Virus record (IMG/VR): IMGVR_UViG_3300007516_000030
Coordinates: 1 to 49,142 of that record
Length of the DNA stretch: 49,142 nt
Strand: one strand, 5' to 3'
Source of the DNA: a virus
Part shown: one piece after another, positions 13,301 through 19,412 of the stretch
Position numbering within the stretch: the stretch's first letter is position 1
Layout: each line of letters starts with the position of its first letter
Program-made: the position numbers and the translations under genes
Notes under the pieces: generated by a model
What the model saw: only the letters and a program-made list of their open reading frames with translations
The model's database searches: none
What the model was told of the DNA's origin: nothing

Positions 13301-13558
13301 ACCTTTTCTACAAAATTAGAAGGAATATCATTGGGCTTAGATTTAAATATAGATTATATTGAGCCCAAGGAAAGTAAAAACAAACCTATAGAAGGTAAAT
13401 CATTTATAAATCAAATAACAAAACAAGAAAGAATAAAAATTATTCTTTTGATAAATAATGCAAATGTTAATGAAAAAATATCTTATGAAGATGCTTTTGA
13501 AATTTTTGCAGTAGAAGGAATGGTAGCTTTAAAAGAAAGAATAGAAAACTGTAAATAA
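1376..13558 (+). CDS. Giant virion DNA-dependent RNA polymerase of crAss-like phage type, with embedded zincin motif
   Basis: 4,060 residues. The sequence around residues 3085-3120 holds RIPTQ, then VPG, then ADFDVDA with the DFDVD triad at 3108-3112. This is the metal-binding DxDxD signature of the single-chain double-psi beta-barrel RNA polymerases known from YonO and the crAss-like phage phi14:2, which are packaged and injected to transcribe early genes. Upstream, HEAFH at residues 1633-1637 with nearby acidic residues (EEKMADEF) resembles a zincin metalloprotease site. The N-terminal ~270 residues contain Gly/Ala-rich hydrophobic stretches (GAIMGGAAIAGSA, ALGLVGSAVG) that could contact membrane. 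Long Lys/Glu-rich helical regions follow. ATG at 1376 has no Shine-Dalgarno motif, only a TA-rich leader. The next gene starts 4 nt after the stop. Whether the chain is cut by its own or its neighbour's protease motif is unknown. Confidence 0.9.
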   Translation: MSFNEYVAKINSGVIANSSASGFANQQKQLMQQFGQIPQSMNYNEDRHDDLVKKGLFRGYDEAAMMDQRALQQTTSQKWGNAWGKMGVLTGTTFLDATIGSLWGIGESLIAGDASKFWDNKASNFFSSVNDWSEDAMPLYQTTKEENTPWYQRMTTPGMLANFWGDTVFKNFGFTIGAIMGGAAIAGSASKSLGNIFSKKIAGELGKSLVKNSDDVAKIIGKYGAKNADDLILMAGKDPMIASQILQEIQQSAKVIKNINTASSALGLVGSAVGEGRIEAINGKNLMFDKLILEGYAPEEAERLAIGAGNIQFVANVALLSLSNYAQFGKMFGFGNRSAAQAAVKGNFKEAKDFFVKEASKKSLAARVFINPIIESNEEMSQAWAEDFSHDITLRRNDKEAQGFVDDIIASGMKSFTSSYGNIDRWEEGFAGFITGMVGLPNVGGIRNKMKGGQGSVWAGGIAGTLMDNTSNNKQAAVYADTLNSIKNSDAFQVYYKKAVVNASYEQDKENAIEASDTNAYDNLNTEQFINDVGSVVAAGKYDSFMESLEENKQLTGKDIRMALMINKDKNGENLAEPIDTFKNKTDKEIENSNLKNIEYLSKKAEQTRDLKEQLDEKLAYMGLSNTSDLADMLLIDGVMLEETNNKALKLAQLISEEINTMFTAKVNKNTVEGAKHHSASMLTVDDLRQTFRLSIPETILKEKDIIKRNQLLTEFLNNKESKAIAFTSNLEKLVESKFGENVKFKNIDKKKKADLTVEEQLAVFLRDNYALAINEFTNKKSTNATLVTDLIKTEVTRERFVKNYKKLNENLELADKNITKEKQKIDELGSTENFVTTSKKEKAILDKHEEINLKIDSKDFNRGIILIKSTLSKLKELKTNPSIASNISKLENQLKALEDLKVTKQEDSNNNKKKPVIVGVSSLTEIYDKYLTPEQKAEKEELIKDLTDKNIKAAFVIEIEDNAVEGNKAPFEHPLVNITKGNRTGKSVNVYLDMNKLAGKDKRKILLGSLLDPNRFVNKKGEILNLADPSILNRLSNGLVENGELTSKGTYFVGTYLGLQAAWEELRTTGKYKGFLNINKKPGFTIKEESEKITNLYNAKNHGVDFGFGNALYISDKYNVFIFKITEDGKNIKLDPNNDLAEIEAYKQYLQNNRVSATQTISENKETVGYPYTMVVQNGTNHVLVGIQFPKAAESEIDMANLDVRINEVFDNKLTGNDLPVTINGKHLSFFVGNKEDKSDNFNIFVHLDTANGVDSDGNVQEEILTFNVSVKKDKENRNRVWDYKDPISKKTIKLVAIRTADGIKYYKVNNTVLWDFKSKKNNPPAKIKETILLEGGKQTSYLVEEISPIEVIGVLQDFIKGTEMHEKGEFTIGDAILEVDKTDNIDDFQTKVVVFTDLIVHPTAAMVKKGATIKPVIKASITKTKDVQDDDSENAPHNALFDSYVNKAMGISKAIKAGATESFEKEAADKFLDLLEFTKLALNAERNYNNTAKEIEDALDTIENWLNTREGTAEKVSKNKRVSKITKSKKNNTEEGSAIGNVDLANKKDTEDSKNSKNKIDPKKDPFDAPFTFDEYGEIESFEEAEARLKEILSVPVQRIKNIIANGNALGVFFNSAIGLKDRIGKSVKYHEAFHAVFRMYLDNTEINKYLKLAKEKYAKPTQEELDRLGKLIRTELKKDHGLSKEELEDLWYEEKMADEFSNYSVKKDNATGLQKLFNLLLDFIDKFLNSDLETLFKEIYEGKFKTALQKNNSLKRNNPAFKVLSYKDGDSFKFLNNKLTSIIIGNIAENIFNRNKTVYDDKVFEIAMQKTLDSLDPNQYAADVDAFELLGAINKFDNIRVVVENNIEELQKEVQSRLNLYSIEAIKENEDIEEVLEGIEENSDFSRFSKSIWETGGWATNSKRIKSYFGFTKVYTDIYNLNIPNKPEYYLNADPIAFYQYLERNLANTKYEEVFKKIQDMAAVDQDIAAMYKKMVNDIAKESGLERIFVNDLLYRGEYESLIDSPLFNDMLNSFYKIKGNFYISQLDANTGETTFFNANENGADKTIVQNWANAFSNLDIKAKNKKKYLIGIIDTISSNLIVDKNLDSPTAFNQKADILHNLFKELGVTLSRDYIIWNLLHYNKDLNYLPEFYNAYSTAEPFTNIGGNNLFITLSSFIRNYYDEKDSLGLFSTKAIKDKEESVISIFRKVAKNTILFDKSVTESTFTNGENKQIFDKIYPSYLFETLNYYSKLTVSELESLKNIIHTQDRKSLVLFYKKSLNRYIGNYESIMLLEMLTSNPMFEEDAHFLQFKFSNMQHAIHDAFKEKDAKNLFKRTNIAKSFKKLDNIATELFSMGAYSQEENRVYIDRNKKPHNIKFSWIHLGQNEGKSTTISVLMPIINGISNLKEGTAIEDLNSLFGHEIRSINRVKQEIKEINDNGVQAFIASGKNYSEAYHGKIEDGKIKESTSRGLKAFNMPAIFEQLSSDYNLTDLLDNGNTVEQELTNFLENEFNLYKEFLTENNLLTGTKSDYIPGYFRGDNKEINISKLKDYFINDYLNTFKMNLIFHGNFAANFKSYDDVIKRNARIIANGPSVRRKKIKLAILKSKKELISEFESYRTGVDKGVIDSDENKEIDSTDGQTIGTTQFTIHYLKSMGKVTKEVSDILSKIERGIDLIEPVTESELKILEKNNATLQPKKIVQGDMFSYIKTSLHTLTFSQVAKLRAEYNNSSDGLTAISVINRAFKFGDYNQLFEEIFEPIEGKEELFALLQEMYTNKVDIVAFDSAVKTFKSNVNDNLELESTIYGMDNSSYYINYIQFIDGNTMREQVNTDGFKEEVPHGVQLQQLISSEQLALVAYFMDNKLDMDQLVDAYQSLLMSRIENGLEKKLLPRLFTLAPNGKLSETAWDDLMAYMKSAVSDSSDDPYINILFSDLQDREPEFSLDFPVIQRKFQALYLAYVSKKVLTHKVKGNKYTLVSDYGINLPRYTIKIADSLGQLDLTNISSEELSTYIQSKNNSGIYKVLDSAEGSTGVVQHRLRHRVWDKQAKHYYSEAIVSEKVLNKLKLKKGDIIRPELLKQLGLRIPTQDKHSMVVLKIVGTVPGYMGNIIHLPYEIIKLSGADFDVDALYSRAFYYFQNENQSQVIFGDYLESKTPNETAYEEFLMSFHTDNSKYGKYAESYSKYKTEAQNFAKIKEFALANNFLSFDEFVKKYGKQIKNNVKKSKLSPKEINPLTLEETNNLLLRLEMQFVNNDGNKDIAATPASMATIKATNDLFSKIEKLTNVFSRHNKVNSKKTIQTGQNNIGPSAVFNTLFQQLVKYNIETESYFGLSSFKSFLGETGDRINNMISEIISSMVDNAKEQDAAKYNLTLETMTPVLTLIGIGMDPERVLLLAKQPAVKFIIKYFDFESSPLNNNIKKEMKKVKNDKNKLLNYLLTEFKKENNLDPDLKIDSTMPSNEVLIENTIKVTNYASQLFILSEFVRLVDYSKQLVSATRLTGLTKGFKSSFDEVTVEEDLKNLKLKIVGEGHKIKNYEIVNSSDSASDFLPLFKDSLLKTKVIAGHIMIKVSDSFFLSLSSPYVEIQKEMAKGLKANSLEYKDTKYAINEAIVARLMTYIHNSPIDPSILFDESIFEAYKNLKKYFPENKFIQDLILEDIEFKKTNGRVFKNLKVNSWVSSNPSYIAEMLSSFEELYNMLNEKGNFTNLTLLMRYLTARNGLTFQNGSFIKFISPTKFKPYHKRLKSIRLNMSELNYDESKVEEIIGMSLNQFKYESSYIFSVDKQNEFLLAFNNTDKNPISSSLENPVVRTKDKEIVTLNSSYTIDFNKKASETEEEKNKRIAEAKSDNFNKIQFYTNVDTSIVNKRKKLNNPAIIKLGKSSLYKLVRTSEYVSKTDGGPAFLVRDFVSKTQITYKSKDSTSIEIIIATGKIIKEEALDYVMTSDLSEYKKVNSFNYGSVINPYAWAVEDVEFYAKPLVEKETEEEENTSTFSTKLEGISLGLDLNIDYIEPKESKNKPIEGKSFINQITKQERIKIILLINNANVNEKISYEDAFEIFAVEGMVALKERIENCK

Positions 13559-13562
13559 TAAT

Positions 13563-16500
13563 ATGAACTGTATAAACACAAAACACCCAGAATTTGTAAA
13601 TTTAGTAGAAAACTCAGACATAGGACCATTTGTTTTAGAGTTTGTTGTATCTGCTTGGCAAAAAGATAACAATAGCAGTAATTTTCCAAATTTAGAAGAA
13701 GTTAAAATAGCGTATACTAAATGGCAAAATAAAAAACCAAATAAAGCAGAAGCCACTGATAAAGAAACTACTATAAACATATATGCAGGAACTAATGAAA
13801 ATGCTGAATTACAAGAATCTATAACTCCAGAACAAAACAAAAATACAGTAAAAACTTCTTCTATGCATCCTGAGTCTTTTAATAGTCAAATGACTATGGA
13901 GAATGGTGTATTTAATAAAGAAGAAATTAAAAGAAAATTACAAAAAGAAGGAAGTGAAATTACAAATTTCTTATTAGACTTGCTTTTTAAACACATTGGA
14001 GATGATTTAACAGTAGAAGTAGTAGATACTTTAATAGGCAATAATGGTAAATATAATTCTGAAAATAACACTATCGTTGTTAGCAAGCAAAGTCCTAATA
14101 TTGAAGGTTCTTTAGTTCATGAATTGTTGCATGCTGCTACTGTTAAAATGGTAACAGCTTATAGAATGGGTATTCTTAGTTCTTCAGAAACACAAGCAAT
14201 GGTTAATTTAGAAGCACTGCATAAAGTGTATAAAAGAAACTTTAGAAATGACGGTACTCAAGCCACAGAAAGCTTAGAAGAATTTATTACAGGTGTTTTT
14301 ACTAATGCTAAAGTTCAAAAAAATGCAGACAGTATAAAGTATAAAGGAGATAGAAAAACATTGCTTGAAAAGTTTTTTTTACAAATGATGTCTTTTTTTG
14401 GATTTAATTCTAATAGTAACACAGTATTGTCTAGTAGTACTTATAACATTATTTTTCTTTTAGATGGTATTAAAACTGATTTAAGTAATATACATTCTTT
14501 GGGAATATACGATGAATTAACTCAAGACCAACGCGATATTTTAACATTTCAATACGCTGGTAAAACTATTGAAGCAAAAGAGGCTGCTGAAAAATTATTA
14601 ATTGAAAGTGCTAAATACGAACTTTCAGATAATGGAAAAACCTATATAGATAATAAAGGTATAAAATATATAAGAGTAGGAGATTGGTATCAAAAAGAAG
14701 AGGGGTATTCTTTTACTGGAGACAAAGCTAATTATGAAAAAAATAGAACTTGGGGAAACCAAATAGATTTAATTTTAACAGGTATTTTGTTAAATAAATC
14801 TTTAGCAGACATATCTGAAGAAATAGATGATTTACTTATATCTATGCCTTTTGTAGAAGATTCTTACAAATTAAATGGCGAAATATTGGCCGAAGTTTAT
14901 GATTATTTTAATAACTGGGTAACTACTAAAAAAGCAGAAGGGTATATTATACTTCCTCAAATAACAGTAGGAAATAAAAACCCTTTAAATGATGACGTTA
15001 AAAAATCTGTTGCAGGTACTTTAGATGTCATTTTAATAGACAAAATAGGTAAAGTAGATATTGTAGATTTAAAATCTAGTATTCATTCTGTATATGCTAG
15101 CAAATACAAACAAAATTATGGAGAAAGTAAATCCACTAGAGATAGGCATTCAATGCAATTAGGTGCTTATAAAGGAATATTATATTCTAAAAATATTGAA
15201 ATAGGACAAACTTTTATATTACCAGTCAAATTAAATCAAGCGGTAGATCCTTTAACTGGTGACAATATGGACGAAATAGAAGGAGTAGTATTTGAAGAAA
15301 TGATGCCTATTATTCCCAATAAAGACGCAATTAAAAGATTATCAAAAGATGGATTAGCTACTTCTTCTTATAACGAAAACAAAGGGTATGATAGTTTATT
15401 AGATTCTATAATGACACTATTAAAAGAAAAAATAATAGAATTAAAAAACAATGGAAATAAAACTTTTTATATTGAATCTTTGCAAGAAGAATTGTCAAAA
15501 AAAGAACCTATTTTAGCTATTGAGCATTTTATTAATGATACATATATTCAATATTATGGGCCAGATAATAAAAAGTTTTCTGGGTATTTAGAAAGAATGG
15601 TTTATATATCTAAAAATAGTAAATTAACCGAAGCTGAGAAGTTAGTACAATTAGAAGAAATACAAGATATTGTTTTAATGTATGAACGTACTTTAAAACA
15701 ATTGGAAATTGATTACAGCTATATGATTATAGATGGAAAAATAACTGCAAATGCTAAAGATTATTCAACCATAGATAATTTAAATAAATTAATAACTGAA
15801 TATCGCACTATAGGATTAAAACTTAATAGAATTCTTTCGCCAATTCAAGCTAAAATTTTAGCTGATTCTACTAGACAAGGTGTTGACCCAGCAATTAAAG
15901 AACAAATAACTAAAATGGAGTTAATATTAAAGCAATCAAAAGCAGCGCATGACAGTGCTATAAAAGAAGGCAAATTAGCTGTTATTTTAAATAGACAAAA
16001 AAGTAAAATAGAGGTATTACAAGAAAATATTTCTAGATTAAAAAATGCTTCTGCTTTGGGAGAAAAAGATTTTTTAAAAGATTTAAACGATGGAGCAAGA
16101 GAAGATATAAGTTTTGTTGAGTTTTGGTTTCGTCCTTTTATATCTAGTTCTAATAAAATAGTAGCAACAGTTGCAAGAAAAATAAAGTCTGAATTTGAAA
16201 AAGCCAGATTATCTTCTTGGAATGAGTCTTTAATATTTGCTGAAGCATTTGAAAGATATAAAAAAGCTAGTAATGACTCTCAAGATGATGTAGAAAAATT
16301 TAATAGAAGATTTTATAAAACTGTAAAAATTCCAAATGGAGAAAAGAGCGCAAAAGAAACTTATATACTTAACAGTGATATAAATTGGACTGCTTATCAA
16401 GATGCTTTAATAGAAGCACAACAGCAAACTAAAAATATGGATTTTAAACAAGCTCGTAAGCATATGAGTGAGTGGTATAAAATGAATACTAAAACTTTAC

Positions 16501-18485
16501 AAAAAGAAACTATTTATGCTACTAATCCTATAACAGGTGAAAAAACTGTTTATATTAAAGGTATGGATCAGTTAATTGAAGAAAAAAAGCAAAATTCAAC
16601 AGAAAAAGAATTTGATTATTGGTTGGCTAAGTCTAAAAATAATGGGGCTTTTTCTTTGCCTGCTGACGTTTATTCAAATGTTATGAATCTTAATGCAGCA
16701 GAACAAGAATACTATGATACTTTGTTGTATTATCTGTTTAGAGGTAATAATGAACTGCCTAATCAAGGCCTATTGTATAAAATGCAAATACCTTCCATAA
16801 CTAAAAATTCAAACGATAGGGTTAGGCGGAATGGAATTAAAAATTATTTTGAATACAATTATAGTAATTCTTATGAAGAGGTTGCTGAAGACATTGATAT
16901 ATACGGAGAAAAAAACTTTGCTATTCCTATTATGTATAGACAATCAATGCCTATTGCAGATGTATCTTTAGATTTAGGAGCTTCTATTATGAGATTTTTT
17001 GATGCTTCTGAAAAATACAAAATTAAAAAAGGAATGCTTTCATTATTAAAATCTGTACATAATAATGTTAAAGCTTCTAAACCAGGCATGTCTACTGAAA
17101 GAGGCCTAGTTAAAGACTGGATTGCTAAACAAGTCCAAGTAGATAAAACTCAAACTAAAAATAATGGTGGTTATATAGCAGATGCTATAGAACAAATGAT
17201 TAATATACATATTTATGGAAAAAATACTGAAAAAGCGCAATATGGAAAAATAGATGCTAACAAAGTAACTGACGCTGTAATGGGACTTCAATCTTTAACT
17301 ACTATTGCTGCTAATCCTTTACTATCTTTAGCTAACTCGTTAATGGGTAATGTATCTAATTTAATAGAAGCTGCTGCAGGTAAACATTTTACTATTAGTA
17401 ATTGGACTAAATCTTTAGCAATATATTTTTCTAGTGAAGTAGATTTTATGACTGATTTTAATAATCCTGTTAATAAAAGCAAAATGGGGCAATTATTAGA
17501 TGTTTATGATTCTATACAAGGAGATTTTTCTGATAGATTTGGTAGAAAAATGACTATGAGTGCAGCTAGAAAAGCTTTTTCTTCTGATACATTATTTTAT
17601 TTACAGCACAAAACTGAGCATCAAATTCAATCTACTGCTTTAATAGCAAAACTATTAAATACCAAAGTTACTATAAATGGAGTAGAATCCACATTATACG
17701 ATGCTTACGAATTAAAAAATGGAAAGCTAAGTATAAAAAATGGTACTATGCATAAAGGAATTGATATTTCTAATCAAGTAATGATTATCTCTGTACAAGA
17801 AGATATGCATTCTATTAATAAAGATTTACAAGGGGTGTATAACTCTTTTGATAAACCATTAGTAGAAAAATATTGGTGGGGAAGATTGTTAATGATGTAT
17901 CGTAAGTTTATTGTTCCTGGAGTTATTAGAAGATTTGGTAATATGCGAGTTGATATTGAATCAAACGAATTAAAAGAAGGTACTTACAAAACTTTTTTAA
18001 GATTATTTTTTAATGAGTTTAAAGAACTAGGAAAATTTATAACTCCAGGAATGGAGTCAGAAACCTTAACTCAACTTGAAAAAGAAAATGTTAGAAGAAC
18101 TTTAATGGATTTAGGTATAATGATAGTTTTAGTATTTTTATGTGCAATATTAAAAGCAGCAGCTGCCGGTGATGATGATGATGATTGGTTATATTGGGTT
18201 TATTATCCTGTATACAGACTAAGAGCAGAATTAATGTTTTTTATTAATCCTTTAGATGGCGCAAGAGTATTTAAAACTCCTACAATAGCGTATTCCTTAC
18301 TAGAAAAAATATTAAGAGTTTTTGCGCAATTATTTGACCCTTTTGAAGCTTTTCAAAGAGACCAAGGATTGGCTGAAAAGGGAGATTACAAACTTCCATA
18401 TAGAATGTTAAATGTTATAGGTGCAAACGGAAGAAGATTTGATCCAGAAGAAGCTTTAAAATTGCTAAAAATGCAAACAAATTAA
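13563..18485 (+). CDS. Large companion virion protein with zincin motif, PD-(D/E)XK-like motif and C-terminal membrane segment
   Basis: 1,640 residues, starting 4 nt after the RNA polymerase stop, so the two are probably co-translated. Residues 186-190 read HELLH within SLVHELLHAA, a zinc metalloprotease motif. Residues 488-532 carry D488 (GTLDVIL), D502 and K504 (VDIVDLKSS), and Q532 with a following Tyr (MQLGAY). That order fits a RecB/Cas4-like PD-(D/E)XK nuclease. A helical region rich in Lys and Glu follows. Near residues 1516-1538 a hydrophobic segment (GIMIVLVFLCAIL) precedes an Asp run (GDDDDDW), consistent with one membrane span. Comparable large proteins sit beside the RNA polymerase in crAss-like phages and are thought to be packaged. 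Nuclease and protease activities are inferred from motifs only. Confidence 0.75.
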   Translation: MNCINTKHPEFVNLVENSDIGPFVLEFVVSAWQKDNNSSNFPNLEEVKIAYTKWQNKKPNKAEATDKETTINIYAGTNENAELQESITPEQNKNTVKTSSMHPESFNSQMTMENGVFNKEEIKRKLQKEGSEITNFLLDLLFKHIGDDLTVEVVDTLIGNNGKYNSENNTIVVSKQSPNIEGSLVHELLHAATVKMVTAYRMGILSSSETQAMVNLEALHKVYKRNFRNDGTQATESLEEFITGVFTNAKVQKNADSIKYKGDRKTLLEKFFLQMMSFFGFNSNSNTVLSSSTYNIIFLLDGIKTDLSNIHSLGIYDELTQDQRDILTFQYAGKTIEAKEAAEKLLIESAKYELSDNGKTYIDNKGIKYIRVGDWYQKEEGYSFTGDKANYEKNRTWGNQIDLILTGILLNKSLADISEEIDDLLISMPFVEDSYKLNGEILAEVYDYFNNWVTTKKAEGYIILPQITVGNKNPLNDDVKKSVAGTLDVILIDKIGKVDIVDLKSSIHSVYASKYKQNYGESKSTRDRHSMQLGAYKGILYSKNIEIGQTFILPVKLNQAVDPLTGDNMDEIEGVVFEEMMPIIPNKDAIKRLSKDGLATSSYNENKGYDSLLDSIMTLLKEKIIELKNNGNKTFYIESLQEELSKKEPILAIEHFINDTYIQYYGPDNKKFSGYLERMVYISKNSKLTEAEKLVQLEEIQDIVLMYERTLKQLEIDYSYMIIDGKITANAKDYSTIDNLNKLITEYRTIGLKLNRILSPIQAKILADSTRQGVDPAIKEQITKMELILKQSKAAHDSAIKEGKLAVILNRQKSKIEVLQENISRLKNASALGEKDFLKDLNDGAREDISFVEFWFRPFISSSNKIVATVARKIKSEFEKARLSSWNESLIFAEAFERYKKASNDSQDDVEKFNRRFYKTVKIPNGEKSAKETYILNSDINWTAYQDALIEAQQQTKNMDFKQARKHMSEWYKMNTKTLQKETIYATNPITGEKTVYIKGMDQLIEEKKQNSTEKEFDYWLAKSKNNGAFSLPADVYSNVMNLNAAEQEYYDTLLYYLFRGNNELPNQGLLYKMQIPSITKNSNDRVRRNGIKNYFEYNYSNSYEEVAEDIDIYGEKNFAIPIMYRQSMPIADVSLDLGASIMRFFDASEKYKIKKGMLSLLKSVHNNVKASKPGMSTERGLVKDWIAKQVQVDKTQTKNNGGYIADAIEQMINIHIYGKNTEKAQYGKIDANKVTDAVMGLQSLTTIAANPLLSLANSLMGNVSNLIEAAAGKHFTISNWTKSLAIYFSSEVDFMTDFNNPVNKSKMGQLLDVYDSIQGDFSDRFGRKMTMSAARKAFSSDTLFYLQHKTEHQIQSTALIAKLLNTKVTINGVESTLYDAYELKNGKLSIKNGTMHKGIDISNQVMIISVQEDMHSINKDLQGVYNSFDKPLVEKYWWGRLLMMYRKFIVPGVIRRFGNMRVDIESNELKEGTYKTFLRLFFNEFKELGKFITPGMESETLTQLEKENVRRTLMDLGIMIVLVFLCAILKAAAAGDDDDDWLYWVYYPVYRLRAELMFFINPLDGARVFKTPTIAYSLLEKILRVFAQLFDPFEAFQRDQGLAEKGDYKLPYRMLNVIGANGRRFDPEEALKLLKMQTN

Positions 18486-18501
18486 CACAAGCTAAGTATA
18501 A

Positions 18502-18530
18502 AAAAAGGAGTTATTTATTAACTCCTTTTT
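18502..18530. terminator. Bidirectional rho-independent terminator between convergent arms
   Basis: A 12-bp perfect stem (AAAAAGGAGTTA paired with TAACTCCTTTTT) encloses the 5-nt loop TTTAT. The stem begins with an A-run and ends with a T-run, so it can act for transcripts on both strands. It lies 16 nt after the rightward stop and 7 nt beyond the last leftward stop, exactly where the two transcription units converge. Confidence 0.9.
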
Positions 18531-18537
18531 ATATTTA

Positions 18538-18879
18538 TTACCATTGAATTGTATCCGAAGCTTGCAAATAAAAATTATTTCCAAAATAATGGATAGTATG
18601 CGTAAACTCTCTCGCAGCGAGGCCTACTTCTAAAGTAACACGTGCTTTTAAAGTATTTTTTTTCCAATAGACCGATCCTGACATCAGAAAACCAAAAGAC
18701 TTATCTTCGACAAAACCTGAAAATAAATTTATTAGGTCATATTTTTCTTCTTTGCTTATTTTATTAATAATCCTGTAATATAGATTTAAGTGGGGTAATT
18801 CTGCATCTATTGAATCAAAATAACCAATAGGCAATTCAACTGAATCTTCTTGCAATATATTTAATGTATCTGCTATCAT
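18538..18879 (-). CDS. Hypothetical protein, last gene of the leftward arm
   Basis: 113 residues, not recognised. It is acidic at the N-terminus (LQEDSVELPIGYFDSIDAELPHL). The second half is rich in alternating hydrophobic residues (GFLMSGSVYWKK, ARVTLEVGLAAREFTHTIHYFG), suggesting a small beta-rich fold. There is no signal peptide, membrane span or catalytic motif. Its ATG overlaps the TGA of the upstream gene in an ATGA arrangement, so it is probably translationally coupled. The stop abuts the convergent terminator. Function unknown. Confidence 0.7.
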   Translation of the reverse strand: MIADTLNILQEDSVELPIGYFDSIDAELPHLNLYYRIINKISKEEKYDLINLFSGFVEDKSFGFLMSGSVYWKKNTLKARVTLEVGLAAREFTHTIHYFGNNFYLQASDTIQW

Positions 18880-19067
18880 AATTTTTTAAATTTATTTAAA
18901 GAATATTTTTTAAAGTCTTTTTTTACATTGTACCATAATTGGTCATAATTATGCCCACTACTAGTAAAACTAGTAAAATCTTTTTTATTTGTAATTTCGA
19001 CTATAAATTGTTGTTCATTTAGTAAAAACTCTACATTATAGCCTTCTGCTATTAATTGTTCTTCCAT
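18876..19067 (-). CDS. Small hypothetical protein
   Basis: 63 residues from the ATG at 19067 (start MEEQLIAEGYN). A longer reading from a TTG at 19127 would overlap the upstream MazG-like gene by 53 nt, so the ATG is preferred; it leaves a 7-nt gap. The sequence has alternating hydrophobic strands (VEFLLNEQQFIVEI), then an aromatic, Lys-rich C-terminus (YDQLWYNVKKDFKKY). No family recognised. The stop overlaps the next ATG (ATGA), which indicates coupled translation. Confidence 0.6.
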   Translation of the reverse strand: MEEQLIAEGYNVEFLLNEQQFIVEITNKKDFTSFTSSGHNYDQLWYNVKKDFKKYSLNKFKKL

Positions 19068-19074
19068 AATAATT

Positions 19075-19374
19075 TTAAATTTGCCCGCTAAATTTTTTTT
19101 CTTTAATATATTGTGCAAATTTACCAAGTTTAAAATTTATTCTTTTTTTAACTTGTATTTTACCAAATATATTTTTTAGTATTTCCATTCTAATTTCTAC
19201 GTCACCAATTTCGTCAATAACATTTTGTTTAGTAGTTTTTTTGTCTTTTTTAGTTATATATTGTAATAGTGCTGTTTGTAACTCAGATAGTTCTTCTAGA
19301 ACTTTTATTAATTGATAATCTGGATTATTGTTTTTAATTATACTATTTATAATTTTTTTATTTGCTTTATTCAT
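19075..19374 (-). CDS. MazG-like nucleotide pyrophosphohydrolase
   Basis: 99 residues. Residues 25-33 (VLEELSELQ) contain the EExxE metal-binding motif (E27, E28, E31), and residues 54-58 (DEIGD) supply the ExxD pair (E55, D58). Together they form the four-helix MazG/all-alpha NTP pyrophosphatase signature, which hydrolyses (d)NTPs to monophosphates and pyrophosphate. The length fits a single-domain phage MazG-like protein. Phage relatives are proposed to clean or bias the dNTP pool or to lower the alarmone ppGpp. It sits with dUTPase, ribonucleotide reductase and a second pyrophosphohydrolase, which favours a role in nucleotide pools. The substrate cannot be read from sequence. Confidence 0.8.
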   Translation of the reverse strand: MNKANKKIINSIIKNNNPDYQLIKVLEELSELQTALLQYITKKDKKTTKQNVIDEIGDVEIRMEILKNIFGKIQVKKRINFKLGKFAQYIKEKKFSGQI

Positions 19375-19412
19375 TTTTTTAATTGTTTTAATATAGAATT
19401 TCTAGAAATATA

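Noticed and set aside
1828-18000. Minus-strand open frames inside the two giant genes (for example 1828-2157, 2935-3312, 5842-6189, 10873-11226)
   Set aside because: They mirror the strong codon pattern of the plus-strand genes, have no protein-like motifs and no place in an operon.
18876-19127. Extended 83-residue version of the small gene after MazG-like
   Set aside because: It needs a TTG start and a 53-nt overlap; the ATG at 19067 fits the spacing.
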